Shown one piece after another: positions 35,779 through 47,639 of a stretch of 64,000 bases of DNA; positions within the stretch are counted from its first letter, which is position 1, and the number at the start of each line of letters is the position of its first letter. The notes below the pieces were generated by a model. It did not search any database, was not told where the DNA came from, and was given only the letters and a program-made list of their open reading frames with translations. The stretch covers positions 80,605,088 to 80,669,087 of the forward strand of contig NC_061122.1 in NCBI RefSeq assembly GCF_002878395.1, read 5' to 3'. The translations under genes and the position numbers were made by a program. Source of the DNA: Capsicum annuum. Its lineage: Eukaryota > Streptophyta > Magnoliopsida > Solanales > Solanaceae.

Positions 35779-36117
35779 CTAGTGATTTTAGTAGTTTTCT
35801 TAATTACATAGAGTTTTTGTTAGGCTTCTACAATTTCAATATTTTTCAATAGATAAGTTTTGATATTTTTATTTTATTTTTAAACAATAATCAAAATTAG
35901 AGAAAGAAGAAGAAATCAAATCTTATCTACCCATATGTGTGTGTGTGTGCGCGCGCGCGCGCCCTAGTGATTTAAGTAGTTTTCTTAATTACATGTAGTT
36001 TTATTAGGCTTCTACATTTTCAACATTTTTAACTAGATACATTTTAACATTTTTATTTTATTTTAAAACAATAATGAAAATTGTTGGAAGACAAAGAAGT
36101 CAAATCTTATCTACCCA
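35779..36117. repeat. Tandem duplication of a 155-bp unit separated by a (TG)n(CG)n tract
   Basis: Copy 1 (35779-35933) and copy 2 (35964-36117) both run from CTAGTGATTT to CTTATCTACCCA and share TTAGGCTTCTAC and TTTTATTTTA landmarks. The 30-bp spacer is (TG)n followed by (CG)n. Confidence 0.9.
35936..35962. repeat. (TG)7(CG)7 compound microsatellite
   Basis: About seven TG units switch to about seven CG units without interruption. Fully alternating purine-pyrimidine, so potentially Z-forming. Confidence 0.95.
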
Positions 36118-36539
36118 ACCCTTATTCCATACGATTTTTTCCTTCCCTTCAAATTTTCAACCTATTCTACATTCTTACTACTCCCTCCCCTTAACAACTC
36201 TCCCCACCCCATAAAACTCTTAAGCTCCAAAGTCCAACACCCTCACTTCCTTATATATCCCTTGACTCCCAACACTACTCCCTCACGTCTCCTTTTCTGC
36301 ATATTCTCAACTCACATACATGCACTATATATGCATAAACATACGTTATAAACAACTGAGGGTAACATAAGAGAAGAAATATAAATAACAAAAAGAGAGA
36401 AACACATAGAAGAAAAAGAAATATAGAACAAAAAGAAATGTTCAGAAGAAAAACAACAAAAAAGAACAACAACACTTCGAGAGTAAAAAAGAGAAAAGCG
36501 AGAGAAATTGAGTGAAAATGGCATGACTCAGCAAGATTA

Positions 36540-37560
36540 TTTGTGAACTGAAACCTTAGGAACAATCTACTCAAATAGCCTTCAAGTCAAAAATTTCATG
36601 AGGAGTGTCCCAAAATCATGGAAACTAAAGCTGCCATTCCAGAAGATGGGGATCTTCAAAACATGATATATGAAAAACTAAGAGGTAATCTTATTGCATA
36701 TGAATAAAATTATATTAACAGGTACAATAGGAAGAAAAGAAGAAACCTGTGGCATTCAATGTCATAACACTTGGGAAATAAGAGCATTTAAATGAACATA
36801 AAAATAAAAGAATGACTCTCATAAATTGTGGATTAAGATGAATCTTAAGACAAAAAAGCAGAAGTATCAAGGCTACAAGAATAATGAGTTCCCAAGGATT
36901 AACGATCTTTGTTATTATTACGATAAACATGGTCATATCAAACAAAAGTATCCAAAGTTAAGGAGAAGATCATCAAAGAAGAATAAAAGCTTTGGAGCAT
37001 GGAGTGATAAGTATGAAACTGAGGATGATGCAGAAATAACCAATATGTGTTTTATGGAAATAGGTGAATCCAATAAGGTAAGACCTTTAATTATCATAAC
37101 TACAACCTCCTTCAGTCAAATCTCATTATGCTTACTAACAATCTTCAAATAATATTGAATAATATAATAAAATTGCTTAAGAAAAGAAAAATTGGCGAGC
37201 TTAGTCAAAATGGAAGCTTGAAAATGAAGGAAGGAACTAGAAAATTTAACTTGAACCAAGTCAAATTGAAATTGATCTACTTTAAGAAGAACTTAATGAT
37301 GTGAAAATACAGTTAAACAAAATTAGAAATCACCAAGTCACATTTCTATAAGATTAAATTTTCGTAAGGCCAATTCAAGCTCTTCATCCGATTCGTTTCA
37401 TTCTGCCAAAACTTCCTTCTCCTTTTATGGACCAGTTTGCTACACTTGTGGTAAAAAAGGTCATAAATCATACAAATACAGACAGAGGTATAAAGGAATA
37501 TTTGCTTGGAGACCCAAAATGATCACCCTAACCATAAAAGACCCAAGACCACTTGGGTAC
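36540..37560 (+). pseudogene. Copia element S gag, with two decayed zinc knuckles
   Basis: Start of recognisable Ty1/copia sequence on the plus strand. Around 36600-36700 is the gag C-terminal signature (VPKSW, then EDGDLQNMIYEKLRGNLIAYE). Positions 36826-37152 are an open stretch with CYYYDKHGHIKQKY at 36909, a CCHC knuckle that lost two Cys, and an acidic ETEDDAEITN stretch. A second knuckle, CYTCGKKGHKSYKY, is at about 37440. The gag N-terminus, the 5' LTR and the PBS are not visible. Multiple stops. Confidence 0.7.
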
Positions 37561-38160
37561 CGAAACAAAATTAATTTTCTTATTTTGCAGGAACATGTCT
37601 GCAAAAGCTATAGAAAAGGAATGTGGGTCATAGATAGTGGATGTTCTAGATGCATGACTAGAATGAAAAAAATTTTGTTTCTCTAAAGTAAACTAAAGAA
37701 GGATCAGTCAGATTTGGGGATAGTATAAAAAGTGATGTCATTGGAGTTGTCTCAGTGAAGCTTAACTCCTACTACAAACTTATTAAAATATATCTCATAG
37801 AAGGACTCAAACATAATTTATTGAGAATTAGTTAGCTTTATGATGCAAGGTTTGAAGTATCCTTCAAAGCTAAGAGTTGCTCCATCAAGCATGAAAAAAT
37901 AAATATTTCTCTTATCAATAATTTTGTTGGTAGTATTTATATTCTAAACAAACCTGATTTTGCTACAATAACATGTCTTACTGTGCAAACCAATGACACA
38001 TGTTTGAGACACAAGAAAATTAAGCATGCTAGCATGCATGCTATTGAAAAAATTTCTAGAATTGAATTGATGAAAGGTTTGCCAAAACTAAAATTTGAAA
38101 TGGACCACATTTGTGATGCATGTCAACTTGGAAATAGACTCAGACATCGTTTAAGGTAAA
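37561..38160 (+). pseudogene. Copia element S protease and integrase zinc domain
   Basis: VIDSGCSRCMT at about 37627-37660 is the aspartic protease site (D-S-G present). Positions 37990-38150 give the integrase zinc domain in the GAG-pre-integrase region: LRHKKIKHASMHAIEK, GLPKLKFEMDHICDACQLG, with the His/His/Cys/Cys pattern largely kept. Frames are interrupted by stops. Confidence 0.75.
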
Positions 38161-39000
38161 AAAATATTGTCAGTACAACCAAGCCTTTTTAAACAATCCA
38201 CCTGGATTTGTTTGGCCTCATCAAGACCGCAAGTATCGATGGGAAAAGATATGCTTTTGTCATTGTTGATAATTATTCTTATTTTACTTAGGTAATGTTT
38301 CTTGCTCACAAGCATGAAGAATTTACTAATTTTGAGATATTTTGTATAAGAGTACAAACAGAAGCAACATATTTCATCACATATGTTCATAGCAATCATG
38401 GAGAAGAATTTGAAAATAAAGAATTTAAGGAATACTATGCTGAAAACAGATATTATCAGAACTTCTCATTTAATTGATCTCCTCAAAAAATGGTATTGGG
38501 GAATGAAAGAAAGGATCTCTACAAGAGATAGCAAGAACCATGCTTCTAGAACAAAACCTACTAAATAACTTCTAGGAAGATGCAATAAGCATGACATGTC
38601 ACATTATCTATAGCTATCTCATCAGAGCAATCCTAAAGACGATCCTGAATAAGGTGTAAAGAGAAAAGAAGCTCAATATTAGTTATTTTCATCCTTTTAG
38701 ATACAAATGGTTCATCCATAATAATAGTAAGAATAACTTTGTGAAGTTTGACCCACAAAGTGATGAAGGTGTTTTTCTTGGGTAATCTCCTACTAGTCGT
38801 GTCTATAGAGCCTATAACAAAGAAACTCTAATAAACAAACTCTCTATGTCAAAGAATGTACGCATATTGTATTTGATGAATATAACCCCTCTTTTATGAG
38901 CTTGAGTTTTGATGAAGAATAGATAAATGATTTACAGTCAAAAGTCAAACCAGATATAACACATGAGCCAGAAACCTTTGAGTCGATTATGGATCAACCA
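38161..39000 (+). pseudogene. Copia element S integrase core
   Basis: DLFG around 38205 (first Asp), DGKRYAFVIVDNYSYFT, then FLAHKHEEF, and the second catalytic region SNHGEEFENKEF, in which the Asp of the usual SDHGGEF motif is Asn. This is followed by a shortened PQ region near 38475. From 38560 to 38900 comes the C-terminal part that precedes RT (KTILNK, SYFHPFRYKWF, NFVKFD, SDEGVFLG, VYRAYN). Frames change several times. Confidence 0.75.
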
Positions 39001-39980
39001 GAGTCATCTTCTATTAATAAAATAACAAAAACTAATGTTCCACATGAATGGAGACATAGTGAAAGCTTTCCAAATGAACATCATTGGAAATCCAAATTAT
39101 CATATGCATACAAGATCATTTCTAAGAAAACAAGCATCAGTAGCTCTTGCGTCTAAAATTGAACCCAAAAAGGTTAATGAGGCCCTAAAAAACAAATCTT
39201 GGCCTGAGGCCATGAAGGAATAACTACATCAGTTAGAAAATAATCATGTCTACAATATACTTGAGAGACGTAAGAACTGCTGAGTTGTTAAAACAAGATG
39301 GGTCTAAAGTAATAAACTAAATGAAAAGGTAAGGTTATCTGAAATAAGGCTAGTCTAGTAGCGCAAGGCTACTCCTAATAGGAAGGTATTGATTACGATG
39401 AAATTTTTGCTCCTGTATCAAGATTAGAATCAATTCAAATTTTGTTTGATTTTATTGATTTTAAGTGTATTAAGTTATATCAAATGGATGTTAAGAGTGC
39501 ATTTCTAAATGGGTCCATTCATGAAGAAATGTATGTCAAACAATATCTTAATTTTTTTAATCTATCTTATCCAAAGCATGTTTTCAAAATCTCAAAAGCA
39601 CTCTATGGTCTCAAGTAGGCCCCAAAGGTATAGTATGAGAGGTTGGGTACTTTTCTGTTAAATAATAATTTTCAAAGAGCTAAAATAGATACTACTCTTT
39701 TTGTTAAAATTTAGACTAGTTTACTCATTGTACAAATTTATATCAATGATATTATTTTTGATAGTCCTAAATTACTTTGTACAAGAATTTTGCAAATCTT
39801 ATGAAGGAATAATTTTAAATGAGTCTGACCAGAGAACTCATATTCTTATTGGGATTATAAGTCAAGTAAAATCTCACAGGTAAATTTATCAATTAATCCA
39901 AATATATAAAGGATATTATCAAAAAATCTAGAATAAAATAAGGGAACATACTCGAAACTCCAATGAGTCTCTCAAGAAAT
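39001..39980 (+). pseudogene. Copia element S reverse transcriptase, active site mutated, cut by C
   Basis: Open at 39035-39223 with the entry HTRSFLRKQ and ALKNKSWPEAMKE. QMDVKSAFLNGSIHEEMYVKQ lies at about 39480-39542. The catalytic box at 39739-39750 reads YIND where copia elements have YVDD, so the first Asp of the pair is Asn. The gene is interrupted at 39980 by element C and resumes at 58642 with target-site copies GAAAT and AAAAT. Confidence 0.8.
39976..39980. repeat. Target-site duplication of element C (GAAAT; partner AAAAT at 58642-58646)
   Basis: One mismatch between the copies. Removing C joins the copia pol reading on both sides. Confidence 0.7.
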
Positions 39981-41384
39981 TGTAACGCCCCAAATCTGGT
40001 AGTCGGAATGCTACATGGTGCCCATGACCCCAAAGGACCATAAGCTAACCCATGACTGATATTTATAAACTAAGTACTGAATAATAGTAATAATATCGTA
40101 AATGCAGAAACATGAAATAAAAGGACATAAAGTTCAATACTAGTAGATAACTAAAAAATTTGGTATAATAATACTAAAGCAACTAAGATAATTGTTTGAA
40201 CATACTGTAGCCTGAAAGCCTCTAAACTGTCTAAATAGAAGTTGATAGGAAATGTCTCCAACTAACTCCAACTACTGAAATAAACTAAAATATGAATTAG
40301 TAATGAAATAATCATGTCCTAAAAGGATGAGGACTCACTACTAACTTTGGTCACTGAATTGGGATGCTACTATTTCTCTAGAGCTTGTGCTTCTAAACCT
40401 ATGGTATAAGACACCATAGCAAAAATGCATTAGTACTTTGAATGTACTGGTATGCCAGTAAGGTAGGCTGAACGCCATAGGTTCATATGAATAAACAATA
40501 CTAACTGACTGAATAACATGAACATGAGAATACATGTATGCATACGTAATTGTAACTGAGATCATGTTAGGACTAAATACTAAATTCTGACTACTGAGTC
40601 TACTGACATTGGCATCTGAGTCACTAATGAGTGAGAAACTAATACTATATTACTAAATACTGAGGGACTGATACTACGTTACTGATACATAGATAACTAA
40701 GTCTGACAGTTCTGATTATGAAGAACTGGTCTGGTTTACTGTATTTGACATCCTTAAACTGAATGCTAATAACATAAGTTCTGATAATGATATAACTAAT
40801 AGCATGAATGGCTGTATCTGACAGTATTGAATTTGATGGAACTATCTAAGTTCCATTCTATATTTGAGTTGACGAGATCTGACAGTTATAAAATTTGAAG
40901 AACTATCTGAGTTTTTTTACTGAGGCTGAGACTGAGACTAAAACTGAAATTGTAACTGTGGGAAGTAGTCATCTACCCAACATGCCCCTAATATGCCATT
41001 ATGGCTTAGTTGGGGTCCAATCTGTAATCCTAATTGGAAGGGTGTCAGTATTACGCGACTAATAAGGACAATCTGTGAGTAACACTCATATATCACATAA
41101 CGCTAGTGAGAATGGTGGGAACCCTCATATAACAGGTTAAGCCACCTCATATACCCTTATATAGAAGGCTTTGATGTCTCAACCTATCCTGGCTACATAG
41201 TTATGGAACGCAAAGATTGCTTCTAAGAATCACACCCTTATATAACAGGTGAGTTTCTATCCTTGGGTTCACTCAGTAATAATTTCAACTCCCATCTGAA
41301 AGACACTGAACTGATTAACTGAGTTAAACTGATACTAGTGGTATTATTTAGCGGGGCTAAACTAAACTGAATATACTGAGTTCT
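39981..41384 (-). repeat. 3' LTR of element C, outer part
   Basis: Opens TGTAACGCCCC and aligns with 55863-57266 of the other LTR, including CTGA-rich repeats (40680-40910) and the four short motif copies with ATATAACAGGT (41083-41252). It is cut at 41384 by D. The part equivalent to 57267-58008 is missing and the LTR resumes at 52124. Confidence 0.85.
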
Positions 41385-44232
41385 TGTAACACCCCAATTT
41401 TCTGAACCGGAATGCTACACGGTGCTTATGACCTAGAAGGACCACAAGCTAACCCTTGACTGATATCTATACCTGTATACTGCATAATAAACATGTAAAA
41501 TTCAGAAAACATGAATAGTAGGCCATAAGGTTCAACTATATAAAATATCTAACAAATCATAACATCCATATGGGGTAATAAATACCTAAAACAACTGAAC
41601 TTTGAAACAAATCTGAACTAAATTTGAAAGCCTCTAAATACTGTCTGAGTAAAGAGTTTAAGGAACATGTCTACTATCTTTATAAACTAAAAGATAACCA
41701 AAGAAAATAAATAAAGTCAAATCATATCACCCTCAAATGAAGAGGACTCACTGCAACTCTGTATACTGAAATACGACTGCTATTGCTGATCTGGAACTCA
41801 TGGCTCTGAACCTATGGCGTAACATAAAAGAAATCACCATAGCACAAATGTGTCATTACAACTAAAAGTAATGAGTATACGAGTGAGGTAGAAATAAGCA
41901 AAAGGGCTTACATGCATAAGCAGTGCTAACTGAATAACTAATATGAACGTAAGAGTGCAAACATGCATACATAGTAATTGAGATCGTGAATACATGATAT
42001 CTAGATCCGTATGCTAATACATGGTTTATTGATATCTAAAATGACTAATACTGGGATTTTTGATAACATGGATGACTGTGTCTAACAGTCCTGAATATGA
42101 TGGAACTACCTGAGTTCCGTACTGTAATTGAATTAACTATATCTGATAGTCCTGGTATACTAAAATCTGAAGAACTATCTGAGTTCTTTTACTGAGACTG
42201 AGACTAAAACTGTGAGAGGTAGTTGTTTAACTGACATGTCCTAAATGCGCTATAATAGTTGAGCTGGGGTCCAATCTGTGCCCTGATTAGAAGGGTGTCA
42301 ATACCGAGCCACTGGTAAGGACAAGTTGTGAGTGACCCTTATCAGCCAGGTTACTCTAATAAGAATGGTGGGACCCTAGTCTGATAGGTCAAATCACCTC
42401 ATCAACCCTAATCTGATAGGTTAAGATGTCTCAACTTATGCTGGCTACGTAGTTCTAGAATATAAGGATGACTGCTAAGAATCATACTCTTATCTGAAAG
42501 GTGAGTTTCCATCCTTGGGTTCACTCGGTGCTAACTTCTACTCCCATCTGAAGAGATTGAAAATGATTAACTGACTGTACATGGACTGAGAAACTGACTT
42601 CTATTAACTGACGGAATAGTATTATTATCTGAGAATTAACTGAGATCATGAGATTTTTGTGATTTCCTGAGTCACATAACTGTCTGAGTTCTATAGATCA
42701 TGGCTTGACTGAGAGTATCATGATAACATGACATGGCCCTAGGCACACAACTATATGTTTTTAGTACAAGTAACCCTAGGACTCGATGGAAAAAAACTGA
42801 CATACATGACTGACTTGATCATAAGAAAAGAGTCCACAATTCACAATATCATGAGTAGGGGATTTCATACTACACTTGGTTATCAACATCTTATACATGG
42901 AAGGGGATGCGCACAACATGTATATACTCGTGTTGCTTCAATATCATGCTCATTCCATATCACAACAATAATACACAACAATAATATGAAGTTCATGTGG
43001 AGTCATAAAGAATAGAACATGGGCTTGTTATTTAAGCACTATTAAGTCATAAAAACATGGATTCTGTCATTCTTGGAATTTTATCAAACACCTTTCATGC
43101 ATAACTTTGGGCATAGGTAGTATCAATTTAACAATCTTAATCCATCCAAAATTCATGGGTTTTAACTAACCTACTCACACGCTTCAAGAAAAACACATCA
43201 AGATACAACCTTGAATCCAAACAACAATCATCAACATGAATATAGTCATAATACAACAAGGAAATCACAATTTATAATTTAAAACATGATTATTAAGCTC
43301 CATGGATGAAAGGGATCCATGAATGAACACTACGTATACCGTAGTGATTGAATCTTGAAAGAGATCTATTGTTTCTGATGGTTCTTAAAGAAATCCTTAG
43401 GATTGCTCTTGATTTTTCTTGACTAAGGTTTAACCCCCTTGGTAGAGAATGTTCTAGTTCTTAAGGAGATGATCTTGAGAGAAAACCCTAATCTTGTGGT
43501 TGAGAGTATATGAGAGAGCTTTTTGAGATGTTTAACTAAAGAGAATGGAAGATAATACACTCCTTGAGGGTTATTGTCATGGGAAGTAAAGGGAAAAGAC
43601 CAAAATACCCTTACTAAACCACTTCCTAGTTGCTGAAATTCTAAGGCTGACGACATTCGTGACAAGTCGTCAAGCTGGTGATAAGTTGTCACAAAATGTT
43701 GTCACAAAAGAGTGAAAGCTTGATTTTCTGGTTAAGGTTGACGACATTGGTGATAAACTATCACAGGCGGGATGACTTATCACAAAATATTGTCATTGGG
43801 TGTGGAAATTTGATCAGGGCTGACGACATTGGTGATAATTCGTCACTCTTGTGACAGCTTATCACGAATGTCGTCACTCAATTTCCCAGCTTGACATGCT
43901 GGAGTAAAATGGGCATAGCTCCTTGCTCCAATATCAGATTTAGGCAAAATTGGTGTTGTTGGAAAGATAATTAAATTATCTATCTGTTGGTGGGTCATGA
44001 CCTCAAAGATTCATAGCATAACAAGAGATATGGTCGTTTGAATTTAACTATACCAATATCCTTCTCAAGAATTCTATCGGTAAGGCAATGTTTTGATTTG
44101 TCTATTAACTAGGACACTTTTGAGGCCTTAATATGAATCAACCTTCATCATAACACTACCAGATCACTAAAAATTTATTGCTCATAAGTTCGAAGAATGA
44201 TTCTAAAATGTCTGAACTTTTAGGGTATTACA
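41385..44232 (-). repeat. 3' LTR of element D (2.85 kb)
   Basis: From TGTAACACCCC at 41385 to GGGTATTACA at 44232. It carries four short motif copies with a CTGATAGG core (42335-42503), CTGA-rich repeats (42060-42200), a telomere-like AAACCCTAA word (43492), a patch of TGACGACATTGGTGATAA words with a strong hairpin (43645-43876), and the U3 block with perfect palindrome GATAATTAAATTATC (43966-43980). Confidence 0.85.
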
Positions 44233-44248
44233 ATATCTCCCCCTTGGG
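44233..44248 (-). other. Polypurine tract of element D
   Basis: Minus-strand CCCAAGGGGGAGATAT directly upstream of the 3' LTR. The 230 bp upstream of it in element sense resembles the same region of C (TGATGCAT repeats). Confidence 0.85.
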
Positions 44249-44529
44249 AATATTCGTCCTCGAATGGGACTGACTAAGCTGAGATTACTAATGTACAGGC
44301 CTAAGGGATGCAACATCTGAAATATAATGACATGACTGACCTAAATTATAAGATGAATATATCTGAACATACTGAACATATATATCTGATGCATAACTGA
44401 CAAGTTGAACTAATACATATCTGATGCATGATTACGTGACTGAACTGTTACATGTATGCATGACCGAATGCAATGATATTTAGTTCCAAATTCATAAATA
44501 CAATCCTGAACATGAAACTAAATAAGCTT

Positions 44530-44990
44530 AAGGAGAACTATTACCTTGAGCTTGATCTGAATTAGCATAGAAGAGGTGAGGATACTTGGTACGCATATCT
44601 GCTTCTGCTTCCCAAGTAGCTCCCTCAACAGACTGGTTTCACCAAAGAACTTTAACTAAATAGACTTCTTTGTTCCTCAGTCTACGAGTCTGATAGTCTA
44701 GAATTTTGACTGAAATCTCTTTATAAGAGAGGCTCTTTTGGATATCCATGCTCTGAGTAGGGACTACAACTGAAGGGTCACGTATGCACTTCTTGAGCAA
44801 AGAAACATGGAAGACTGAATGAACTGAAGCTAGATATAGAGGCAATTCATGCTCATAAGCTACCTTTCCCAAGTGATTGAGAAATTTGAAAGGACCGACA
44901 TATCTGGGACTGAGCTTTCCCTTCTTGTCGAATCTCTTCACCCCATTCGTAGGAGAGATCTTGAGATAGACAAAATCATCAACCTCAAAT
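44530..44990 (-). pseudogene. Element D GPY/F and chromodomain-like tail
   Basis: Positions 44639-44941 are open: KRFDKKGKLSPRYVGPF (GPY/F), KVAYEHELP, SVFHVSLLKKCIRDPS, then ILDYQTRRLRNKEVYLVKVLW, which is the start of the chromodomain fold, whose first strand continues past a stop toward 44560 with E-rich sequence. This tail is diagnostic of chromoviruses. The best preserved copy in the window. Confidence 0.8.
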
Positions 44991-46202
44991 TCTAGATCCT
45001 TTCTATGAACATCTGCATAAGACTTCTGTCAGCTCTAAGCAGCCCAAAGTCTTTCTCTGATTAACTAAACCTTCTCTGAGGCATCAAACACTAAGTCAGG
45101 CCTTATGACTGAGGCTTAACTTACTTCAAACTAACCAATTAGAGATCTGCACCTCCTACTATAGAGAGCTTTGAATGGAGTCATCTGAATATTGGAATGA
45201 TAACTATTATTGTATGCAAACTCAATCAAAGGAAAGTGGTCATCCCAAATTTCCTTGAAATCAATTGCAGACACCCTTAGCATATCTTCTAGAGTCTAAA
45301 TGGTCCTTTCTACTTGACCATCTATTTGAGGATGAAAAGTTGTACTGAGATGAACTTGGTTACCAAAACCCTTTTGAAATGCTTTCCAGAAGTAAGAGGT
45401 AAACTAGGTACCTCTGTTTGAGATAATAGATAGTGGAACACTATGTAATCTGACCACCTCCCTGATGTAGAGTTTGGTCTAATCCTCAGCTGAATAAGAG
45501 GTATGGACTAGAAGGAAATGAGCTGACTTAGTCATCCCATCTACAATAACCCAAACTGAATCATGCTGATGACAAGTTCAAGGCAAACCCATCACGAAGT
45601 CCATGTTCACTTCTTCCCACTTCCAAGTAGGAATAGTGAACAAGCATGGAACCACTAGGCTTTCAATTCTCTATCTTACCCTACTGATATATTGAGCACT
45701 AAGCCATAAAAGCTGCAATATCTCTTTTCATCCTACTCCATTAATAGATCTCCTGTAAGTCACAATACATCTTAGTGGCCCCTGGATGAATAGAATATGG
45801 CACACCATGTGCCTCTACAAGAACTCGCTGCCTCAAGTCATCCACATCTAGAACACAGAAATGACCTTGACAATAAAGGACACCATCTTCCCCTTGGGAG
45901 AAAACCTCAACCTTCTAATCTCTAATTGACTCTTTTATCTTGACAAGGCTAGGATCCCTGTCTTGCTTTTCTTTAACCTTGGAAACTAGAGATGATTCTG
46001 AACTACTCTGAACACATACATCACCCTCTGAAGAATCGACTAAGCGAACACCTACTCTGGCAAGCTGATGGATTTCCTGAGCTATCTTTTTTTTGCTATC
46101 CTCAACGTGACAAACACTACCCATGGAGAGTCTACTGAGAGCGTCGGCCACAACTTTGGCCTTTCCTTGATGGTAAAAGACACTCATATTATAATCCTTC
46201 AA
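44991..46202 (-). pseudogene. Element D integrase
   Basis: Positions 45915-46202 are open and hold the linker ([13 protein letters not shown]) and the integrase N-terminal lead-in. The zinc head is at 45690-45800 (HPGATKMYCDL present, second Cys pair degraded). The core has the first Asp in NMDFVMGLP near 45595, WVIVDGMTKSAHF, the second Asp region near 45430, and HPQIDGQVERTI near 45320, where the catalytic Glu is kept but the following Gln codon has become a stop. The mutation is typical of cytosine deamination. Confidence 0.75.
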
Positions 46203-46600
46203 GAGCTCTAACCACCTTCTCTCATGAAGATTAAGATCTTTCTGGGAAAGGACATACTGAAGACTTTTATGATCTGTAAAGACATATACATGAACTCCGT
46301 ATAGATAATGCCTCCAAATCTTTAAGGAAAATACTATGACTACTAACTCAAATCATGAGTAGGATAATTCTTCTCATGGGGCTTTAACTGTCTGGAGGCG
46401 TAGGCTATGGCATTACCATGTTGTATGAGGACATAATCTAGACCTACTCTGGATGCATCACAATACACTATGAACCCATTTGAACCATCTGGAAGAGCTA
46501 GAACTGGAGCTGAGGTGAGTCGAGTCTTCAACTCCTAAAAACTCTTCCCGCAAGATCTGACCACTGAAACTTGACCTCCTTTTGAGTTAGTCTGGGCATA
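46203..46600 (-). pseudogene. Element D RNase H
   Basis: Positions 46343-46531 encode [51 protein letters not shown]. The first Asp of the active site is present. The remainder ([12 protein letters not shown], 46230-46300) lies in another frame. Confidence 0.8.
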
Positions 46601-47541
46601 GGGGATGTAATAGAGGAAAATCCGTCAACAAACCATCTATAATAGCCAGCCAAACCTAAGAAACTCTTGATATCTGATGGAGAGATAGGGCGAGGCCATT
46701 TTCTTACCGCTTTGGTCTTCTGAGAATCTACTCTAATGACATCGCCAAAAATAATATGGCCAAGGAATACTACTGACCTTAGCTAAAACTCGCACTTACT
46801 GAATTTAGCAAATAGTTGGTGATCTCTGATGGTCTGAAGAACAATTCTGAGATGGTCTGCATGATCGCGCTCTGTGCGAGAATAGACCAGGATATCATCT
46901 ATGAAGACTATAAAGAACATGTCCAAGTACTACTTGAACACACGGTTCATCAAGTCCATAAAAACGGCTGGGGCATTGGTAAGACCAAAGGACATGACTA
47001 GAAACTTGAAGTGACCATACCGAGTATAGAAAGATAACTTTAGGATGTCACATTCTCTAAATCTGAGCTGATGATAGCTTGATCTGAGGTCTATCTTGGA
47101 GAAATAACTGGCACCCTAAAGTTTGTCAAACAAGTCATCTATCCTAGGAAGAGGATACTTGTTCTTGACTGTGACTTTATTGAGATGACAGTAATCAATG
47201 CACACCCTAAGAGAACTATATTTCTTATGCACGAATAAGACTGGTGCGCCCCATGGGGAAATATTGGGTCTAATGAATCCCTTATCTAAGAGATCCTTCA
47301 ACTGTTCTTTTAGTTCTCTGAGTTTTGCTGGTGTTATTCTGTATGGTGGAATAGAAATAGGCTGAGTATCTAGAATAAGGTCAATACCAAAGTCTATTTC
47401 CCTTTCGGGAGGAATGCCTAGAAGATCTTTGAGAAATACGTCTAAATACTCATTTATAATTGGGAATAATTCAAGACTGGGAGATTCAAAACCAGAGTCT
47501 TTAACATGAACGAGATGATAAACACATCCCTTGGATATCAT
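46601..47541 (-). pseudogene. Element D reverse transcriptase with intact FIDD
   Basis: Positions 47116-47541 are open: the [19 protein letters not shown] region, [51 protein letters not shown]. The second half changes frame and includes the Asp in [11 protein letters not shown] near 47100, [15 protein letters not shown] and the catalytic box FIDDILVYS at about 46880-46906, which is intact in sequence. It is the most complete RT in the window, but broken by a frameshift after 47116 and stops. Confidence 0.85.
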
Positions 47542-47639
47542 TTTCCTTGTCCGGAGGTAGGAAACAAGCTGAACCCTAAAAGATAAAGTATTACCCTTCC
47601 ACTCTAGGACGAACTCATTCGAGAACTAAAATGGAACTA

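Larger units (their letters stand above)
35501..36535 (+). repeat. Possible Tat/Ogre-type LTR
   Basis: TGTAGGCACATAATTGTTGACCC follows the purine tract AAAGAGGGCCAAAA, an arrangement I associate with plant Tat-lineage gypsy 3' LTRs. A TATA-like TTATATATCC sits at about 36251-36260, followed by a pyrimidine-rich and then purine-rich stretch. The right end is undefined and abuts decayed copia gag near 36540. No second LTR is in the window. Confidence 0.35.

Noticed and set aside
36275..36574. 99-codon minus-strand ORF rich in Phe/Leu with apparent membrane segments
   Set aside because: It is the reverse of a purine-rich stretch (GAAGAAAT, AAAAGAGAG). The composition alone gives Phe, Leu and Ser runs, and nothing supports coding.
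43490..43500. AAACCCTA telomere-like boxes in most LTRs (5791, 17357, 43492, 51452, 58068, near 62790)
   Set aside because: Orientation relative to the element is not consistent, and the short word is common in AT-rich plant DNA. Not claimed as a regulatory site.
43423..43692. 89-codon minus-strand ORF in LTR D
   Set aside because: Not open in the other D LTR (around 51400-51650), and located in untranslated LTR sequence.
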